64,000 nt of DNA from an uncultured Alphaproteobacteria bacterium (GTDB lineage Bacteria > Pseudomonadota > Alphaproteobacteria > UBA6615): positions 1,298,668-1,362,667 of the forward strand of contig CALSNJ010000002.1 in NCBI GenBank assembly GCA_943787745.1. The letters are read 5' to 3'. The notes beneath the pieces were generated by a model. That model did no database searches, had not been told where the DNA came from, and worked only from the letters and a program-made list of their open reading frames with translations. Positions 25,763 to 34,539 of the stretch are shown piece by piece (position 1 is the stretch's first letter; each line of letters begins with the position of its first letter). Position numbers and translations under genes: made by a program.

Positions 25763-26914
25763 CTAAACAGACGGGGTAACAGCTGAAATCTCTGCGGCGC
25801 CACTTTCCCACTCCTTGAGCACATCGGGATCAAGTTCAGCAGCACGTTCTTTTTGTCTCAATTTTTCAAAGGCAGCCGTTTCCAAGAGGCGCGAAAGCGC
25901 CCAGACAGCTGCACCCCGCACCAGTGGAGACTCATCCTCAAGCCGCTCTTTTGCCACCATGACCGCATTCTCCGCACCAACATTGCCAAGGGCGATCATG
26001 ACATTGCGGACAAAGCGATCCCGACCAATCCGTTTGATCGCTGTTCGGGAGAAGAAAGTCCGGAACTCGGCATCACTTAACCTGGCAAGATATGCCAGAT
26101 CCGGTGTGGCGAACTCCGGCCGTCCTCGCAGTTCTGAGACAGGCGCTGTCTGCGCGAACTTGTTCCATGGGCATGCGGCCAGACAGTCATCGCAGCCATA
26201 TATCCGATTGCCCATAAGGGGCCGCAAATCCCGGTCGATTGGCCCCTTGTGCTCGATGGTCAGGTAGGAAATGCAGCGCCGCGCATCAATCTTGTACGGC
26301 GCAGGAAACGCCCCCGTCGGGCAGGCGTCCAGACAACTCCGGCAGCTCCCGCAATGATCTGTCTCCGTCGGGCTTTCGGCGAGATCGAGAGTTGTAAAGA
26401 CCTCCCCCAGAAACAACCATGACCCATGCTCACGCGAGACCAGATTGGTGTGTTTGCCCTGCCACCCAAGCCCGGCCTGCTGCGCCACCGGCTTCTCCAT
26501 CACTGGCGCGGTATCGACAAACACTTTCACCTCGCCGGGAAACGTCTCGCAAATCCAGCGCCCGAGAACCTTGAGCTGCTTCTTGACCACGTCATGGTAG
26601 TCGCGCCCCCGCGCATAAACCGAAAGATGCCCAATTCCAGACCGGTCGAGACTATCAAGGGCCCCCTCTGGGGGCGTGTAGTTCATTGCCAGGGCAATAA
26701 CCGAGCGCGCATCAGGCCAAAGGGCAGACGGTTGGCGGCGGCGGTCGGCCTTTGTGACCATCCAATCCATTTCGCCATGCATGCCATCTGCCAGATAACC
26801 GTCAAGATTGGACTGGATGCGCGTATCCAGCGACACAGGCGCAAAGCCCACAACATCGAAACCAAGCGCAAGCGCCTTGTCCCGGATGCGATCGCGTGGC
26901 GAAGTTACGGGCAT
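25763..26914 (-). CDS. queG: Epoxyqueuosine reductase
   Basis: 383 residues from the ATG at 26914 (MPVTSPRDRIRDKA), 7 bp after the queF stop; the longer frame overlaps queF and is rejected. A cobalamin-dependent iron-sulfur enzyme with two 4Fe-4S motifs, CGSCRSCLDACPTGAF and CDDCLAACPWN, and a C-terminal HEAT-like region (from about 290). The catalytic Asp is in VFVDTAPVMEKP. It performs the last step of queuosine formation in tRNA, reducing epoxyqueuosine. It is in one operon with queF and queA. Confidence 0.95.
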   Translation of the reverse strand: MPVTSPRDRIRDKALALGFDVVGFAPVSLDTRIQSNLDGYLADGMHGEMDWMVTKADRRRQPSALWPDARSVIALAMNYTPPEGALDSLDRSGIGHLSVYARGRDYHDVVKKQLKVLGRWICETFPGEVKVFVDTAPVMEKPVAQQAGLGWQGKHTNLVSREHGSWLFLGEVFTTLDLAESPTETDHCGSCRSCLDACPTGAFPAPYKIDARRCISYLTIEHKGPIDRDLRPLMGNRIYGCDDCLAACPWNKFAQTAPVSELRGRPEFATPDLAYLARLSDAEFRTFFSRTAIKRIGRDRFVRNVMIALGNVGAENAVMVAKERLEDESPLVRGAAVWALSRLLETAAFEKLRQKERAAELDPDVLKEWESGAAEISAVTPSV

Positions 26915-26921
26915 ACGAGGC

Positions 26922-27386
26922 CTAGCCGCGACCGCGATAAGGCGCGACACCCTGGTCGGGCAACCACACGCCTTCTGGCGGCGGGCCAGACTGATAGAAC
27001 ACATCGATCGGGATCCCGCCGCGCGGATACCAGTACCCCCCGATGCGGATCCAAACCGGTTCGAGAAGCTGCTCAAGACGGTTTGCAATATCCACCGTGC
27101 ACGCCTCATGGAACGCACCGTGATTGCGGAACGAACCCAGGAAGAGTTTCAGTGACTTGCTTTCCACCAGCCAGTCGTTCGGGACGTAATCGATCACCAG
27201 ATGTGCAAAATCCGGCTGTCCGGTAATCGGACAGAGCGAGGTAAACTCCGGCGCTGCAAACCGCACAAGATAAGTCGAGTCCGGCTTTGGGTTTGGCACC
27301 CGCTCCATCTTGGCTTCTTCCGGAGATGCCGGAAGTTTGGAACTGCCCCCGAGCTGGGTCAGGCCTTCATAAATATCGTCACTCAT
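26922..27386 (-). CDS. queF: NADPH-dependent 7-cyano-7-deazaguanine reductase (short QueF)
   Basis: 154 residues, single-domain YkvM-type QueF with a T-fold. The catalytic Cys is in [14 protein letters not shown] (residue about 51), the QueF motif is [16 protein letters not shown], and the nearby His is in RNHGAFHE. It reduces preQ0 to preQ1, the base inserted into tRNA. It lies between queA and queG. Confidence 0.96.
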   Translation of the reverse strand: MSDDIYEGLTQLGGSSKLPASPEEAKMERVPNPKPDSTYLVRFAAPEFTSLCPITGQPDFAHLVIDYVPNDWLVESKSLKLFLGSFRNHGAFHEACTVDIANRLEQLLEPVWIRIGGYWYPRGGIPIDVFYQSGPPPEGVWLPDQGVAPYRGRG

Positions 27387-27429
27387 ATTGCTTCCTTCCG
27401 CGATCCATCATCGCACAAACCCAACGCCG

Positions 27430-28458
27430 TCAGGATGCCCGCTCCAACAGGGTCGCATCCCCGTAAGAAAAGAACCGATACTGGTTCTCGACGGCATGCG
27501 CATAAGCCGCCTGCATCCGGTCCATTCCCGCAAACGCACAAACCAGCATGAACAGCGTGGATCGCGGCAGATGAAAATTGGTCAACAACTGATCGACAAC
27601 CCGAAACTCAAACCCGGGCGTTATGAACAGATCAGTATCTCCCCCAAACGCGGGAAGATGCCCATCTGCCTGCACGGCTGATTCCAGCAATCGCAGCGGC
27701 GTGGTCCCGACAGAAATAACCTTACGACCCGCCGCGCGCGCCGCATTGATTCGGGCAGCGGCAATTTCAGATATCTCGCCATACTCGAAATGCATCTTGT
27801 GATCGCGCACTTCATCGGCTGTCACCGGCAAGAACGTACCCGCGCCCACATGAAGGGTCAGCGAAACAAAATCAAGCCCTGCCGCCGTGAGCCGTTTCAC
27901 CAAGTCGGGCGTAAAATGCAGGCCCGCCGTCGGGGCCGCAACGGCCCCTTCTCGTGCCGCAAACATTGTCTGGTAGTCAGAAACGTCATTCGGGTCAGCT
28001 TCCCCCGCACGCTTGATGTAAGGAGGGAGCGGCGGACGCCCATACGCTTCAAGCGCATTGCGAAATGCCTCTGCAGATGTGTTGAATCGCAGGCGAACTT
28101 CCGCACCGTCGCGCACCAGAACTTCGGCAGAAAAGTCTCCCCCAAAGGTGATCACATCACCCACCTTGAGCCGACGCGCGTTCTTTGCGAAAGCCAGCCA
28201 CTCTCCATTGCCTTCATCTTTATGAAGGGTCACGCCGATCTTTGCTTCCCCCCGACGCCCATCGAGCTGTGCCGGAATAACGCGGGTATCGTTGATAACC
28301 AGCAAGCTGCCGGATGCAAGAATATCAGGCAAATCGCCGACAAACCGATCAATCAGATTTTCCCGCACATCCAGCAAGCGCGCAGAATCGCGAGGGTCGG
28401 CCGGGCGCTGGGCAATCAATTCACCCGGCAAGTCAAAATCAAAGTCCGACGTCTTCAC
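27430..28458 (-). CDS. queA: S-adenosylmethionine:tRNA ribosyltransferase-isomerase
   Basis: 342 residues, normal length. Family motifs: FDFDLPGELIAQRPADPRD at residues 5-23, TAGLHFTPDLV and LHVGAGTFLPV in the middle, and FLITNFHLPRS-like LLTNFHLPRSTLFMLV near 290. It transfers the ribose of SAM to preQ1 in tRNA, giving epoxyqueuosine for QueG. It is the first gene of the leftward queA-queF-queG set, divergent from the transporter gene yhhQ. Confidence 0.97.
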   Translation of the reverse strand: MKTSDFDFDLPGELIAQRPADPRDSARLLDVRENLIDRFVGDLPDILASGSLLVINDTRVIPAQLDGRRGEAKIGVTLHKDEGNGEWLAFAKNARRLKVGDVITFGGDFSAEVLVRDGAEVRLRFNTSAEAFRNALEAYGRPPLPPYIKRAGEADPNDVSDYQTMFAAREGAVAAPTAGLHFTPDLVKRLTAAGLDFVSLTLHVGAGTFLPVTADEVRDHKMHFEYGEISEIAAARINAARAAGRKVISVGTTPLRLLESAVQADGHLPAFGGDTDLFITPGFEFRVVDQLLTNFHLPRSTLFMLVCAFAGMDRMQAAYAHAVENQYRFFSYGDATLLERAS

Positions 28459-28554
28459 GTGATACTCCCTGTCAGAACGCGTTCGATTGACAGTTCCGGC
28501 ATTCGGCTGTCATTAGCGGTCTCAACCAACAAACAATAAACACAAGAGAACAAC

Positions 28555-29238
28555 ATGCCCGGCCTCACACCGCGATTTCTGATCATCGCAGTCCTGTTTG
28601 TCACGTGCCTGATCGTCTCTAACATCACGGCGGTCAAGCTGATCGATGTGATGGGGTACATCATCCCCGGCGCCATCGTCATTTTCCCAATCAGTTACAT
28701 TATCGGCGACGTTCTGACGGAAGTTTATGGTTTCGCCAAGGCCCGCACAGTCATATGGCTTGGATTTGGAGCCAATCTGTTTGCTGTGGCCACGTTCCTG
28801 CTGGTTGGCGCTCTTCCTGCTGCCGGGTTCTGGGAGGGTGGCGATGCCTATGACGCGATCCTCGGAGCCACGCCACGCATTCTGGCGGCCTCGTTTGCGG
28901 CATATCTGATCGGCGAGTTCGCAAACTCATACATTCTGGCGCGCCTCAAAGTCGCGATGGCCGGTCGCCACCTTTGGGTTCGAACCATTGGATCATCCGT
29001 TGTGGGCCAAACTCTGGATTCGAGTGTTTTCATCACAATCGCCTTTTACGGGGTATTTCCGACCAAGGTCCTTGTTTCCCTTGTGGCCACCCAGATCGTG
29101 TTCAAGCTGGGATATGAAATTCTCGCCACACCGATCACCTACGCCGTCGTGAACTGGTTGAAAAAAAGTGAGGGTGTCGATCACTTCGACCGCGCGACCG
29201 TGTTCAACCCATTCGCCATCACGAAAAACTCCGACTGA
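28555..29238 (+). CDS. yhhQ: Queuosine precursor transporter, YhhQ family
   Basis: 227 residues with about six transmembrane helices. Typical motifs: VSNITAVKLIDVMGYIIPGA (about 21-40), FPISYIIGDVLTEVYGF (about 44-60), GEFANSYILARLK and the C-terminal YEILATPITYAVVNWLK. The family imports preQ0/preQ1. Divergent placement from queA-queF-queG supports this. GTP-based preQ0 synthesis genes (queD, queE, queC) are absent from the window. The stop shares one base with the start of the next gene. Confidence 0.92.
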   Translation: MPGLTPRFLIIAVLFVTCLIVSNITAVKLIDVMGYIIPGAIVIFPISYIIGDVLTEVYGFAKARTVIWLGFGANLFAVATFLLVGALPAAGFWEGGDAYDAILGATPRILAASFAAYLIGEFANSYILARLKVAMAGRHLWVRTIGSSVVGQTLDSSVFITIAFYGVFPTKVLVSLVATQIVFKLGYEILATPITYAVVNWLKKSEGVDHFDRATVFNPFAITKNSD

Positions 29239-30245
29239 TGCTTAAACCCGTTTTCCTCGTCATCCTTCTGCTGCCATTTGCGGCCGGCACTGCAGGACAG
29301 GCAAAGGCGTCGGGAGACACATATTCGGTCCAATGGGAAAATGACCGGATCGCCAAGACCGATCGTCACTATACGAATGGATTTCGCCTGTCATGGGTGT
29401 CCGAGGAGAAGGCATCCGACCCCGAATGGGTGCGCGACCTGCTCAACCGTATTTATCCCTTTGCGGCGCTGAAATCTGGCCGCGCCGGTGCCGCCTTTGG
29501 ACAAAGCATTTATACTCCGGAAGACACTTCGGCGACGGCACTGGTTCAAAACGATCGCCCTTATGCGGGATGGCTGTATGGCGGCATTTCCGTGCACGCC
29601 GAGACCAGCAAGAATGCAGATCCATCATCCCTCGACATGCTCGACACCGTTGAGCTCGATTTCGGGATTGTCGGCCCCTATGCGCTGGGGAAACAGGTGC
29701 AGAACGGCGTCCATGAACTGATCAATGTCGCCAATTCAGATGGCTGGGACAATCAACTCGACAACGAGCCTGGCCTGATGCTCATAGGTGAGCGCCGCTG
29801 GCGCACCGCACCCCTTGATGTCATGGGATTAAAACTCGATGTCATTCCTCACTTGGGCGGCAGCATCGGAAACGTGATGACCTTCGCCGGGGCCGGCGCC
29901 ATGATCCGAATTGGTCAGGAACTCGATGTGGATTTCGGACCGCCCTTGATACGCCCGTCCCTGAGTGGATTGGCAGCGGTCGAGAAGCAGGCCGAATTCG
30001 CCTGGTATGTATTTGCCGGTGCTCAGGGTCGCGCTGTGGCGCGGGATATATTCCTCGACGGCAACACATTCTCGAGCAGTCATAGTGTCGACAAGAAGGT
30101 GTTTGTCGGTGATTTCCAGTTTGGTGCGGCGGCCATTTATCGCGGCGTACGCCTTGCGATCACGCAGGTATATCGAACCCGCGAGTTCAAACAGCAACGC
30201 CAGGCAGACCGCTTTGGTGCGATCAGCCTTTCGGTCCGATTTTAG
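29238..30245 (+). CDS. LpxR-like outer-membrane protein (DUF2219)
   Basis: 335 residues. The signal peptide (residues 1-25) ends near KASG. The mature protein is a predicted beta-barrel of the lipid A 3'-O-deacylase LpxR family: WENDRIAKTDRHYTNGFRLS (about 33-52) includes the Asn-Asp and downstream residues used in catalysis and calcium binding, NDRPYAGWLYGG follows, then FGIVGPYALGKQVQNG, and it ends in the barrel signature SLSVRF with terminal Phe. It might trim lipid A. The ATG overlaps the yhhQ stop (TGATG), implying coupling that has no obvious functional reason. Confidence 0.8.
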   Translation: MLKPVFLVILLLPFAAGTAGQAKASGDTYSVQWENDRIAKTDRHYTNGFRLSWVSEEKASDPEWVRDLLNRIYPFAALKSGRAGAAFGQSIYTPEDTSATALVQNDRPYAGWLYGGISVHAETSKNADPSSLDMLDTVELDFGIVGPYALGKQVQNGVHELINVANSDGWDNQLDNEPGLMLIGERRWRTAPLDVMGLKLDVIPHLGGSIGNVMTFAGAGAMIRIGQELDVDFGPPLIRPSLSGLAAVEKQAEFAWYVFAGAQGRAVARDIFLDGNTFSSSHSVDKKVFVGDFQFGAAAIYRGVRLAITQVYRTREFKQQRQADRFGAISLSVRF

Positions 30246-30319
30246 CAAAGCAACCACGCCTTCCCTGCTGTTCATCCCGTGCTAGAGTTTGCCGGACGCT
30301 CATATGTTGGGAGGCACTT

Positions 30320-30952
30320 ATGACCAGTCTCGAATTACACATCGACGGCATTTCCGAAGGCCAGAGGATCGCAGAAGAGTTCGCATTCGGCATCCGGACC
30401 GCAGACACCCCCTTTACGTTTGGACCAAATATAAGTCCGGGCATCCGTTGGAGCGGCGGCCCGGACGGCACCAAATCCTATGCCGTCATCATGCATGATC
30501 GCAGTGTGCCGACCGTCTTCGACGACGCCAATCAGGAGGGCAAAACCATTCCAGCCGATCTGGAGCGGATGGATTTTATGCACTGGATTCTCGTCGATAT
30601 TCCTGCAACGACAACCAGTCTCGCCAAGGGTGTTGAATCCGAAGGTGTGACACCAAAGGGCAAAGACACAGGCCCCACGACGAATGGCGTCCGCGGTGCT
30701 AATGACTTTGGCATGTTCATGGCATCCAACCCCGACATGGCAGGCAATTATGGTGGCTATGATGGACCGGCACCGCCCTGGAACGATGAACTGATGCACG
30801 AATACGTCTTTACGGTATTCGCATTGGATGTTGAGACGCTCGGCCTGACGGGCGTTTTCGGCGGTGCTGATGCCCGCGCGGCCATGGAAGGCCATGTGTT
30901 GGCGAGCGGTCAAGTGATGGGAACCTACACGCTAAATCCGGACCTTTTATAG
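30320..30952 (+). CDS. YbhB/YbcL-type PEBP family protein
   Basis: 210 residues, phosphatidylethanolamine-binding-protein fold. Motifs: PNISPGIRWSGGPDGTKSYAVI written as two blocks (about 35-56), FMHWILVDIPATTTSL (about 90-105) with the HW pair, and YGGYDGPAPPWND (about 136-148), the ligand-pocket GP/DG segment. There is no signal peptide. The function of bacterial YbhB proteins is not established. A GGGAGG ribosome site precedes the ATG and a clear terminator follows. Confidence 0.88.
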   Translation: MTSLELHIDGISEGQRIAEEFAFGIRTADTPFTFGPNISPGIRWSGGPDGTKSYAVIMHDRSVPTVFDDANQEGKTIPADLERMDFMHWILVDIPATTTSLAKGVESEGVTPKGKDTGPTTNGVRGANDFGMFMASNPDMAGNYGGYDGPAPPWNDELMHEYVFTVFALDVETLGLTGVFGGADARAAMEGHVLASGQVMGTYTLNPDLL

Positions 30953-30976
30953 AATCGAAGATCCCGAATTCGAGTG

Positions 30977-31005
30977 AAACGGCGACCAGTAGGTCGCCGT
31001 TTTTG
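30977..31005 (+). terminator. Intrinsic terminator after the PEBP gene
   Basis: ACGGCGACC, loop AGTA, GGTCGCCGT followed by TTTTG; flanking A and T runs extend the stem. Confidence 0.88.
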
Positions 31006-31092
31006 TTTGCGCTTCGTGTGATGTCAGTCACTTTGAAACCCCGAAATTCCCCCTAGGTGTAACTCCAGGCTTCACGAAACCCGGAGAGCAGC

Positions 31093-32226
31093 ATGTCCAA
31101 ACCCCGCAATGAGACCACCATCGAACGGATGCGAAACGGCGAACGTATCTACGGCACCAAGGAAGACGATGCGCTAACGGGAACAGCTGATGACGACACC
31201 CTGCATGGCTACAGCGGTGATGATGAAATCCATGCCGGTCAGGGGCATGATTATCTCTGGGGCGGCAAGGGCAACGACCGGCTCGATGGCGAAGACGGCA
31301 ACGACCATCTGTTCGGAAATGACGGCGATGATCATCTGTCAGGCGGCGATGGCGACGATTGGCTCGATGGGGGTTCGGGAAACGATTCGCTCTATGGCGA
31401 CCGGGCCGGCGAAACCGGTGATGACACGCTTCTCGGCGGTGAAGGAGATGACGAGCTCCATGGAGGCGCGGGAAATGATCTCATCGAAGGGGGCCGAGGC
31501 GAAGACCAGCTTTATGGCGAGAATGGTGATGACTGGCTTCAAGCCGGTGCCGGCAATGATGAACTTTGGGGCGGGAACGGTAACGACAAACTCTGGGGCC
31601 TCGATGGGGAAGACCGCCTGTCCGGTGGTGACGGAGAAGATCAACTCCATGGGGGAGCAGGCAATGACCGACTTCACGGTGGCGATGATGATGATCTTCT
31701 CTTCGGAAATGACGGCGAAGACAGATTGTTTGGCGATGGCGGGAACGACACACTTCGTGGCGGGCGCGACGATGATGAGCTCGACGGCGATCTCGGCAAT
31801 GACAGCCTCTATGGCGAGCAGGGCAACGACACGCTCCAGGGCGGTCAGGGACTGGATGTCCTGATCGGTGGCGAGGGTGACGATATTCTCGATGGTGGCG
31901 CAGATCAGGATTTTCTGTTCGGCGGCGATGGCAACGACAGTCTCAATGGCGGTAACGGAGATAACACCGAAGACCATTTATGGGGACATGCCGGCGACGA
32001 CCTGTTCGTTTTCTCATCCAATGGCGGTCATGACTGGGTCGAAGATTTCACGACAGGCGCGGACAAGCTCGACGTTTCCGCTCTCGGCTTTGCCGATTTC
32101 GATGAACTTCTGACTGCCACAAGCGATATCTCGGGACACGCGACAATTGCCCATGGGACCGGAGACACGATTACAATCGTGGGTGTGACTTCAAACGCCC
32201 TGACAAGTGATGATTTCCTGTTTTGA
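31093..32226 (+). CDS. RTX-type calcium-binding repeat protein
   Basis: 377 residues, almost entirely nonapeptide repeats of the form GGxGxDxLx (examples GGKGNDRLDGEDGNDHL and GGDGDDWLDGGSGNDSL), from about residue 15 to 305. A non-repeat C-terminal segment (about 310-377, VFSSNGGHDWVEDF onward) is of the kind that carries type I secretion information. There is no signal peptide and no catalytic domain. The repeats bind calcium and fold outside the cell. No type I exporter genes are nearby. It may be a surface-layer, adhesion or matrix protein. Upstream ribosome site: GGAGAG. Confidence 0.88.
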   Translation: MSKPRNETTIERMRNGERIYGTKEDDALTGTADDDTLHGYSGDDEIHAGQGHDYLWGGKGNDRLDGEDGNDHLFGNDGDDHLSGGDGDDWLDGGSGNDSLYGDRAGETGDDTLLGGEGDDELHGGAGNDLIEGGRGEDQLYGENGDDWLQAGAGNDELWGGNGNDKLWGLDGEDRLSGGDGEDQLHGGAGNDRLHGGDDDDLLFGNDGEDRLFGDGGNDTLRGGRDDDELDGDLGNDSLYGEQGNDTLQGGQGLDVLIGGEGDDILDGGADQDFLFGGDGNDSLNGGNGDNTEDHLWGHAGDDLFVFSSNGGHDWVEDFTTGADKLDVSALGFADFDELLTATSDISGHATIAHGTGDTITIVGVTSNALTSDDFLF

Positions 32227-32229
32227 CGT

Positions 32230-33561
32230 TCACTCCGCAGCTTCGCAATAGTCGACAAGCTTGCTCTTGTAGTCCGAACGCGGCAGCGCGTTAAACGGCA
32301 CCAGTTCGACCTTTGCGGTGAAAATCAATCGCGCCCGTATCGCCTTTTCGATGGCTTCGGCCAGCCCTGCTTCGCCGTCTCGACCTTCTGCGGTTTCCAC
32401 GCAGATTTTCAACGGCGGAAGTTGCTGCACACCGGTCTTGGACGGTCGCACGGATATCTGACCGCTGACATCGGGTTGAAAATCGTTCACCACTTCACGG
32501 ATCGCGCTTGGGAAGACATTCACGCCGCGCACGATCAGCATATCGTCCGTCCGGCCGATGCAGCGAATGCGCGGGCCGGTGCGACCACTCGCAACCGGCC
32601 CCATGCTGACCTTCACATGATCCCTTGAGCGGAAGCGCAGCAATGGTGCGCCTTCCTGCATCAGGTGGGTGTAGACCGGCTCACCTTCGGCGCCGTCCTC
32701 AAACGGTATCGGCTGCTCGGTCGAAGGATCAATCAATTCCATATGGATGTAGTCACGGGCCAGAAAGCTCATACCGTCCTGCTCTGGACCTTCCCCGAAC
32801 ATAGAAATTGACAACTCACCGAGCCCAAGTACCTCGTGCACCTTTGCATCGAACGCGTCCTCAATCTGGGCACGAACGGTCGGCTCGCCACCACCGGGCT
32901 CACCGCCCGCCACGAGCGTTTTCAGGCCAACCTTGCGGGGGTCGATGCCACGCGCGCGCGCGGCTTCTGCGATATAAAGAAAATAGGACGGTGTGCCAGG
33001 CATGGCCTGCACCTGAAACCGCTCCAGCGCGGTGAGCAGACGCTCAGTGTTTCCACTTCCGACCGGCACCATCCGAACCCCCAGCGCGATCATCGATTCA
33101 TGCACGGCTCCGGCCGCGAACGGCCCGGAATTATAGGTTGTGACAACACGATGGTGCGGACGAATCCCGGCCGCGTAGTAGCTGCGGTTCGAGGTGTGTA
33201 TCCAGCGTTTCAGATCACCTTGCGTGACCGGAATATAAAGCGGCGCACCCGAGGTTCCGCTCGTTGAATAGATACGCACGATATCTTCGAGCGGTGCAGC
33301 TAGCTGCTTGCCCAGTGGAAGATGTTCGGCCTGACTGACCCGAAGGTCATCTTTCACCGTAAACGGCAGATGACGCAGATCATCAAGCCCACCCACGGAT
33401 TCAGGGGTCTTGAAACCGGCCTCCCCCAACTTCTCCCGGTAGAAGCCAGAATGGGCAAACAGGTATTCGACCTGCTTCCGGTAAACCGGTTCATCCTTGG
33501 CCTTCTGGTCTTCCGGACTTCGTGTTTCGGCCTCTGGGTCGAACAGTTCTGGCGCGCTCAT
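32230..33561 (-). CDS. Phenylacetate-CoA ligase-like adenylate-forming enzyme
   Basis: 443 residues, ANL superfamily, PaaK type. P-loop STSGTSGAPLYIPVTQGD (about 104-121), A5-like GLGELSISMFGEG, hinge and C-terminal GRTDDMLIVRGVNVFPSAIR. It activates an aromatic or other carboxylic acid with ATP and CoA. It is coupled to the upstream citrate-synthase-like gene (5-bp gap), and that pair diverges from the mutase operon, so it probably provides the CoA ester that the operon consumes. Substrate unknown. Confidence 0.85.
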   Translation of the reverse strand: MSAPELFDPEAETRSPEDQKAKDEPVYRKQVEYLFAHSGFYREKLGEAGFKTPESVGGLDDLRHLPFTVKDDLRVSQAEHLPLGKQLAAPLEDIVRIYSTSGTSGAPLYIPVTQGDLKRWIHTSNRSYYAAGIRPHHRVVTTYNSGPFAAGAVHESMIALGVRMVPVGSGNTERLLTALERFQVQAMPGTPSYFLYIAEAARARGIDPRKVGLKTLVAGGEPGGGEPTVRAQIEDAFDAKVHEVLGLGELSISMFGEGPEQDGMSFLARDYIHMELIDPSTEQPIPFEDGAEGEPVYTHLMQEGAPLLRFRSRDHVKVSMGPVASGRTGPRIRCIGRTDDMLIVRGVNVFPSAIREVVNDFQPDVSGQISVRPSKTGVQQLPPLKICVETAEGRDGEAGLAEAIEKAIRARLIFTAKVELVPFNALPRSDYKSKLVDYCEAAE

Positions 33562-33566
33562 GACGT

Positions 33567-34346
33567 TCAGGCCCCATCATATTCGATGGCTTCTTCCCCG
33601 TGATGGGCCAACAGGAAACCAATCGGGCGTTCGATCTCCTCATTCAGGTGACCAATCAAACCGATCGTCCGCGCAAGGATCGGGATGCCACGGATCGCGG
33701 TCTTCGGGAAATCCAGATCAAGCAGGACCGCGGCCATCGGGCCTTGCAGGTTCATGGGGAGCGGCTTGCCCCAGACCTCTTCTACAGCAGCGGGGAACGC
33801 ACGCAGCGCATTCACATGACGACCAGACACCCCACGCTCATCTGACAATTCCAGGATACGAACAGCACGGGGATCAACAGGGTGATGGATCGGATGCCCA
33901 AAGCTTGGGATGAACTTGCCAGCGTCCTTATGCTCACGCGCGATGGCGAGCGCAGCCTCTTCCGGTGACGCGCCCGCTTCAATCCGGGTGGCCGCATCGT
34001 CGAGCATCACACCGGCCACATCCGCGCTGCCAAGAATGACCGAGCCAACACCCAGAATGCCGGCGGCGACAGCACCATGGAAGGCCTCAGGGGCCGCAGC
34101 CAAGGTCATACGGGCCGCCTGAACACTCGGCGTCAGGCCATGCTCGGCGAGCGCCACCACAAGAAGGTCGAGAAAGAACGCCTGATCTTCCGTCGGCTCG
34201 CGCCCGGTCAGGTGGAAATAGAAGAACTCGGCCATCGACGCATAGCCCATGACTTCGTTGCAAAGATCCTTGCCACGAACGGTGATCGAAGACGCGTCTG
34301 CGGTTTCTATAGCGCTCTTCGCTTCGCCTTTTTTCCCAATCAACAT
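33567..34346 (-). CDS. Citryl-CoA lyase-like protein (citrate synthase superfamily)
   Basis: 259 residues, far shorter than citrate synthase (about 430) and matching the small citryl-CoA-lyase-type subgroup. Motifs: EHGLTPSVQAARMTLAAAP (about 89-107), FIPSFGHPIHHPVDPRA (about 165-181) with the active-site His, and GLIGHLNEE near the end. Members cleave or form citryl-CoA-like 2-hydroxyacyl-CoA esters. It is the first gene of the leftward pair with a strong ribosome site (GGAGGGAAG). Within this region it may cleave a hydroxylated CoA ester; inferred. Confidence 0.75.
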   Translation of the reverse strand: MLIGKKGEAKSAIETADASSITVRGKDLCNEVMGYASMAEFFYFHLTGREPTEDQAFFLDLLVVALAEHGLTPSVQAARMTLAAAPEAFHGAVAAGILGVGSVILGSADVAGVMLDDAATRIEAGASPEEAALAIAREHKDAGKFIPSFGHPIHHPVDPRAVRILELSDERGVSGRHVNALRAFPAAVEEVWGKPLPMNLQGPMAAVLLDLDFPKTAIRGIPILARTIGLIGHLNEEIERPIGFLLAHHGEEAIEYDGA

Positions 34347-34427
34347 GTTTTACTTCCCTCCAAGTATCTCGCGACGATAGGGCGTCTCCCACGACCCGAC
34401 AACTTTTCTTATATGTGAAAAACTATT

Positions 34428-34455
34428 CGCAGAGTTGAACGATATTGACTCTGCG
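34428..34455. promoter_or_regulatory. Inverted repeat between the divergent catabolic operons
   Basis: CGCAGAGT (34428-34435) and ACTCTGCG (34448-34455) are perfect arms around a 12-bp spacer. They lie between the leftward lyase/ligase pair and the rightward mutase operon, as expected for an operator of a shared regulator such as the IclR protein at 44619-45374. Confidence 0.45.
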
Positions 34456-34539
34456 TATCCCTCTCCCCCTACAATGGTCGCTCAAAGCGAACCAATGTGG
34501 CGCAAAGCCACTTCGCCAGATGTCTGTGGGAGACACGCC

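Noticed and set aside
28459-28554. preQ1 riboswitch between queA and yhhQ
   Set aside because: No compact hairpin with an A-rich tail pairing into its loop is present on either strand.
31339-31977. 212-residue minus-strand open frame opposite the RTX gene
   Set aside because: It is the complement of the GGxGxD repeats; its repetitive Ile/Val/Ala text is a by-product of the coding strand, and no family is recognisable.
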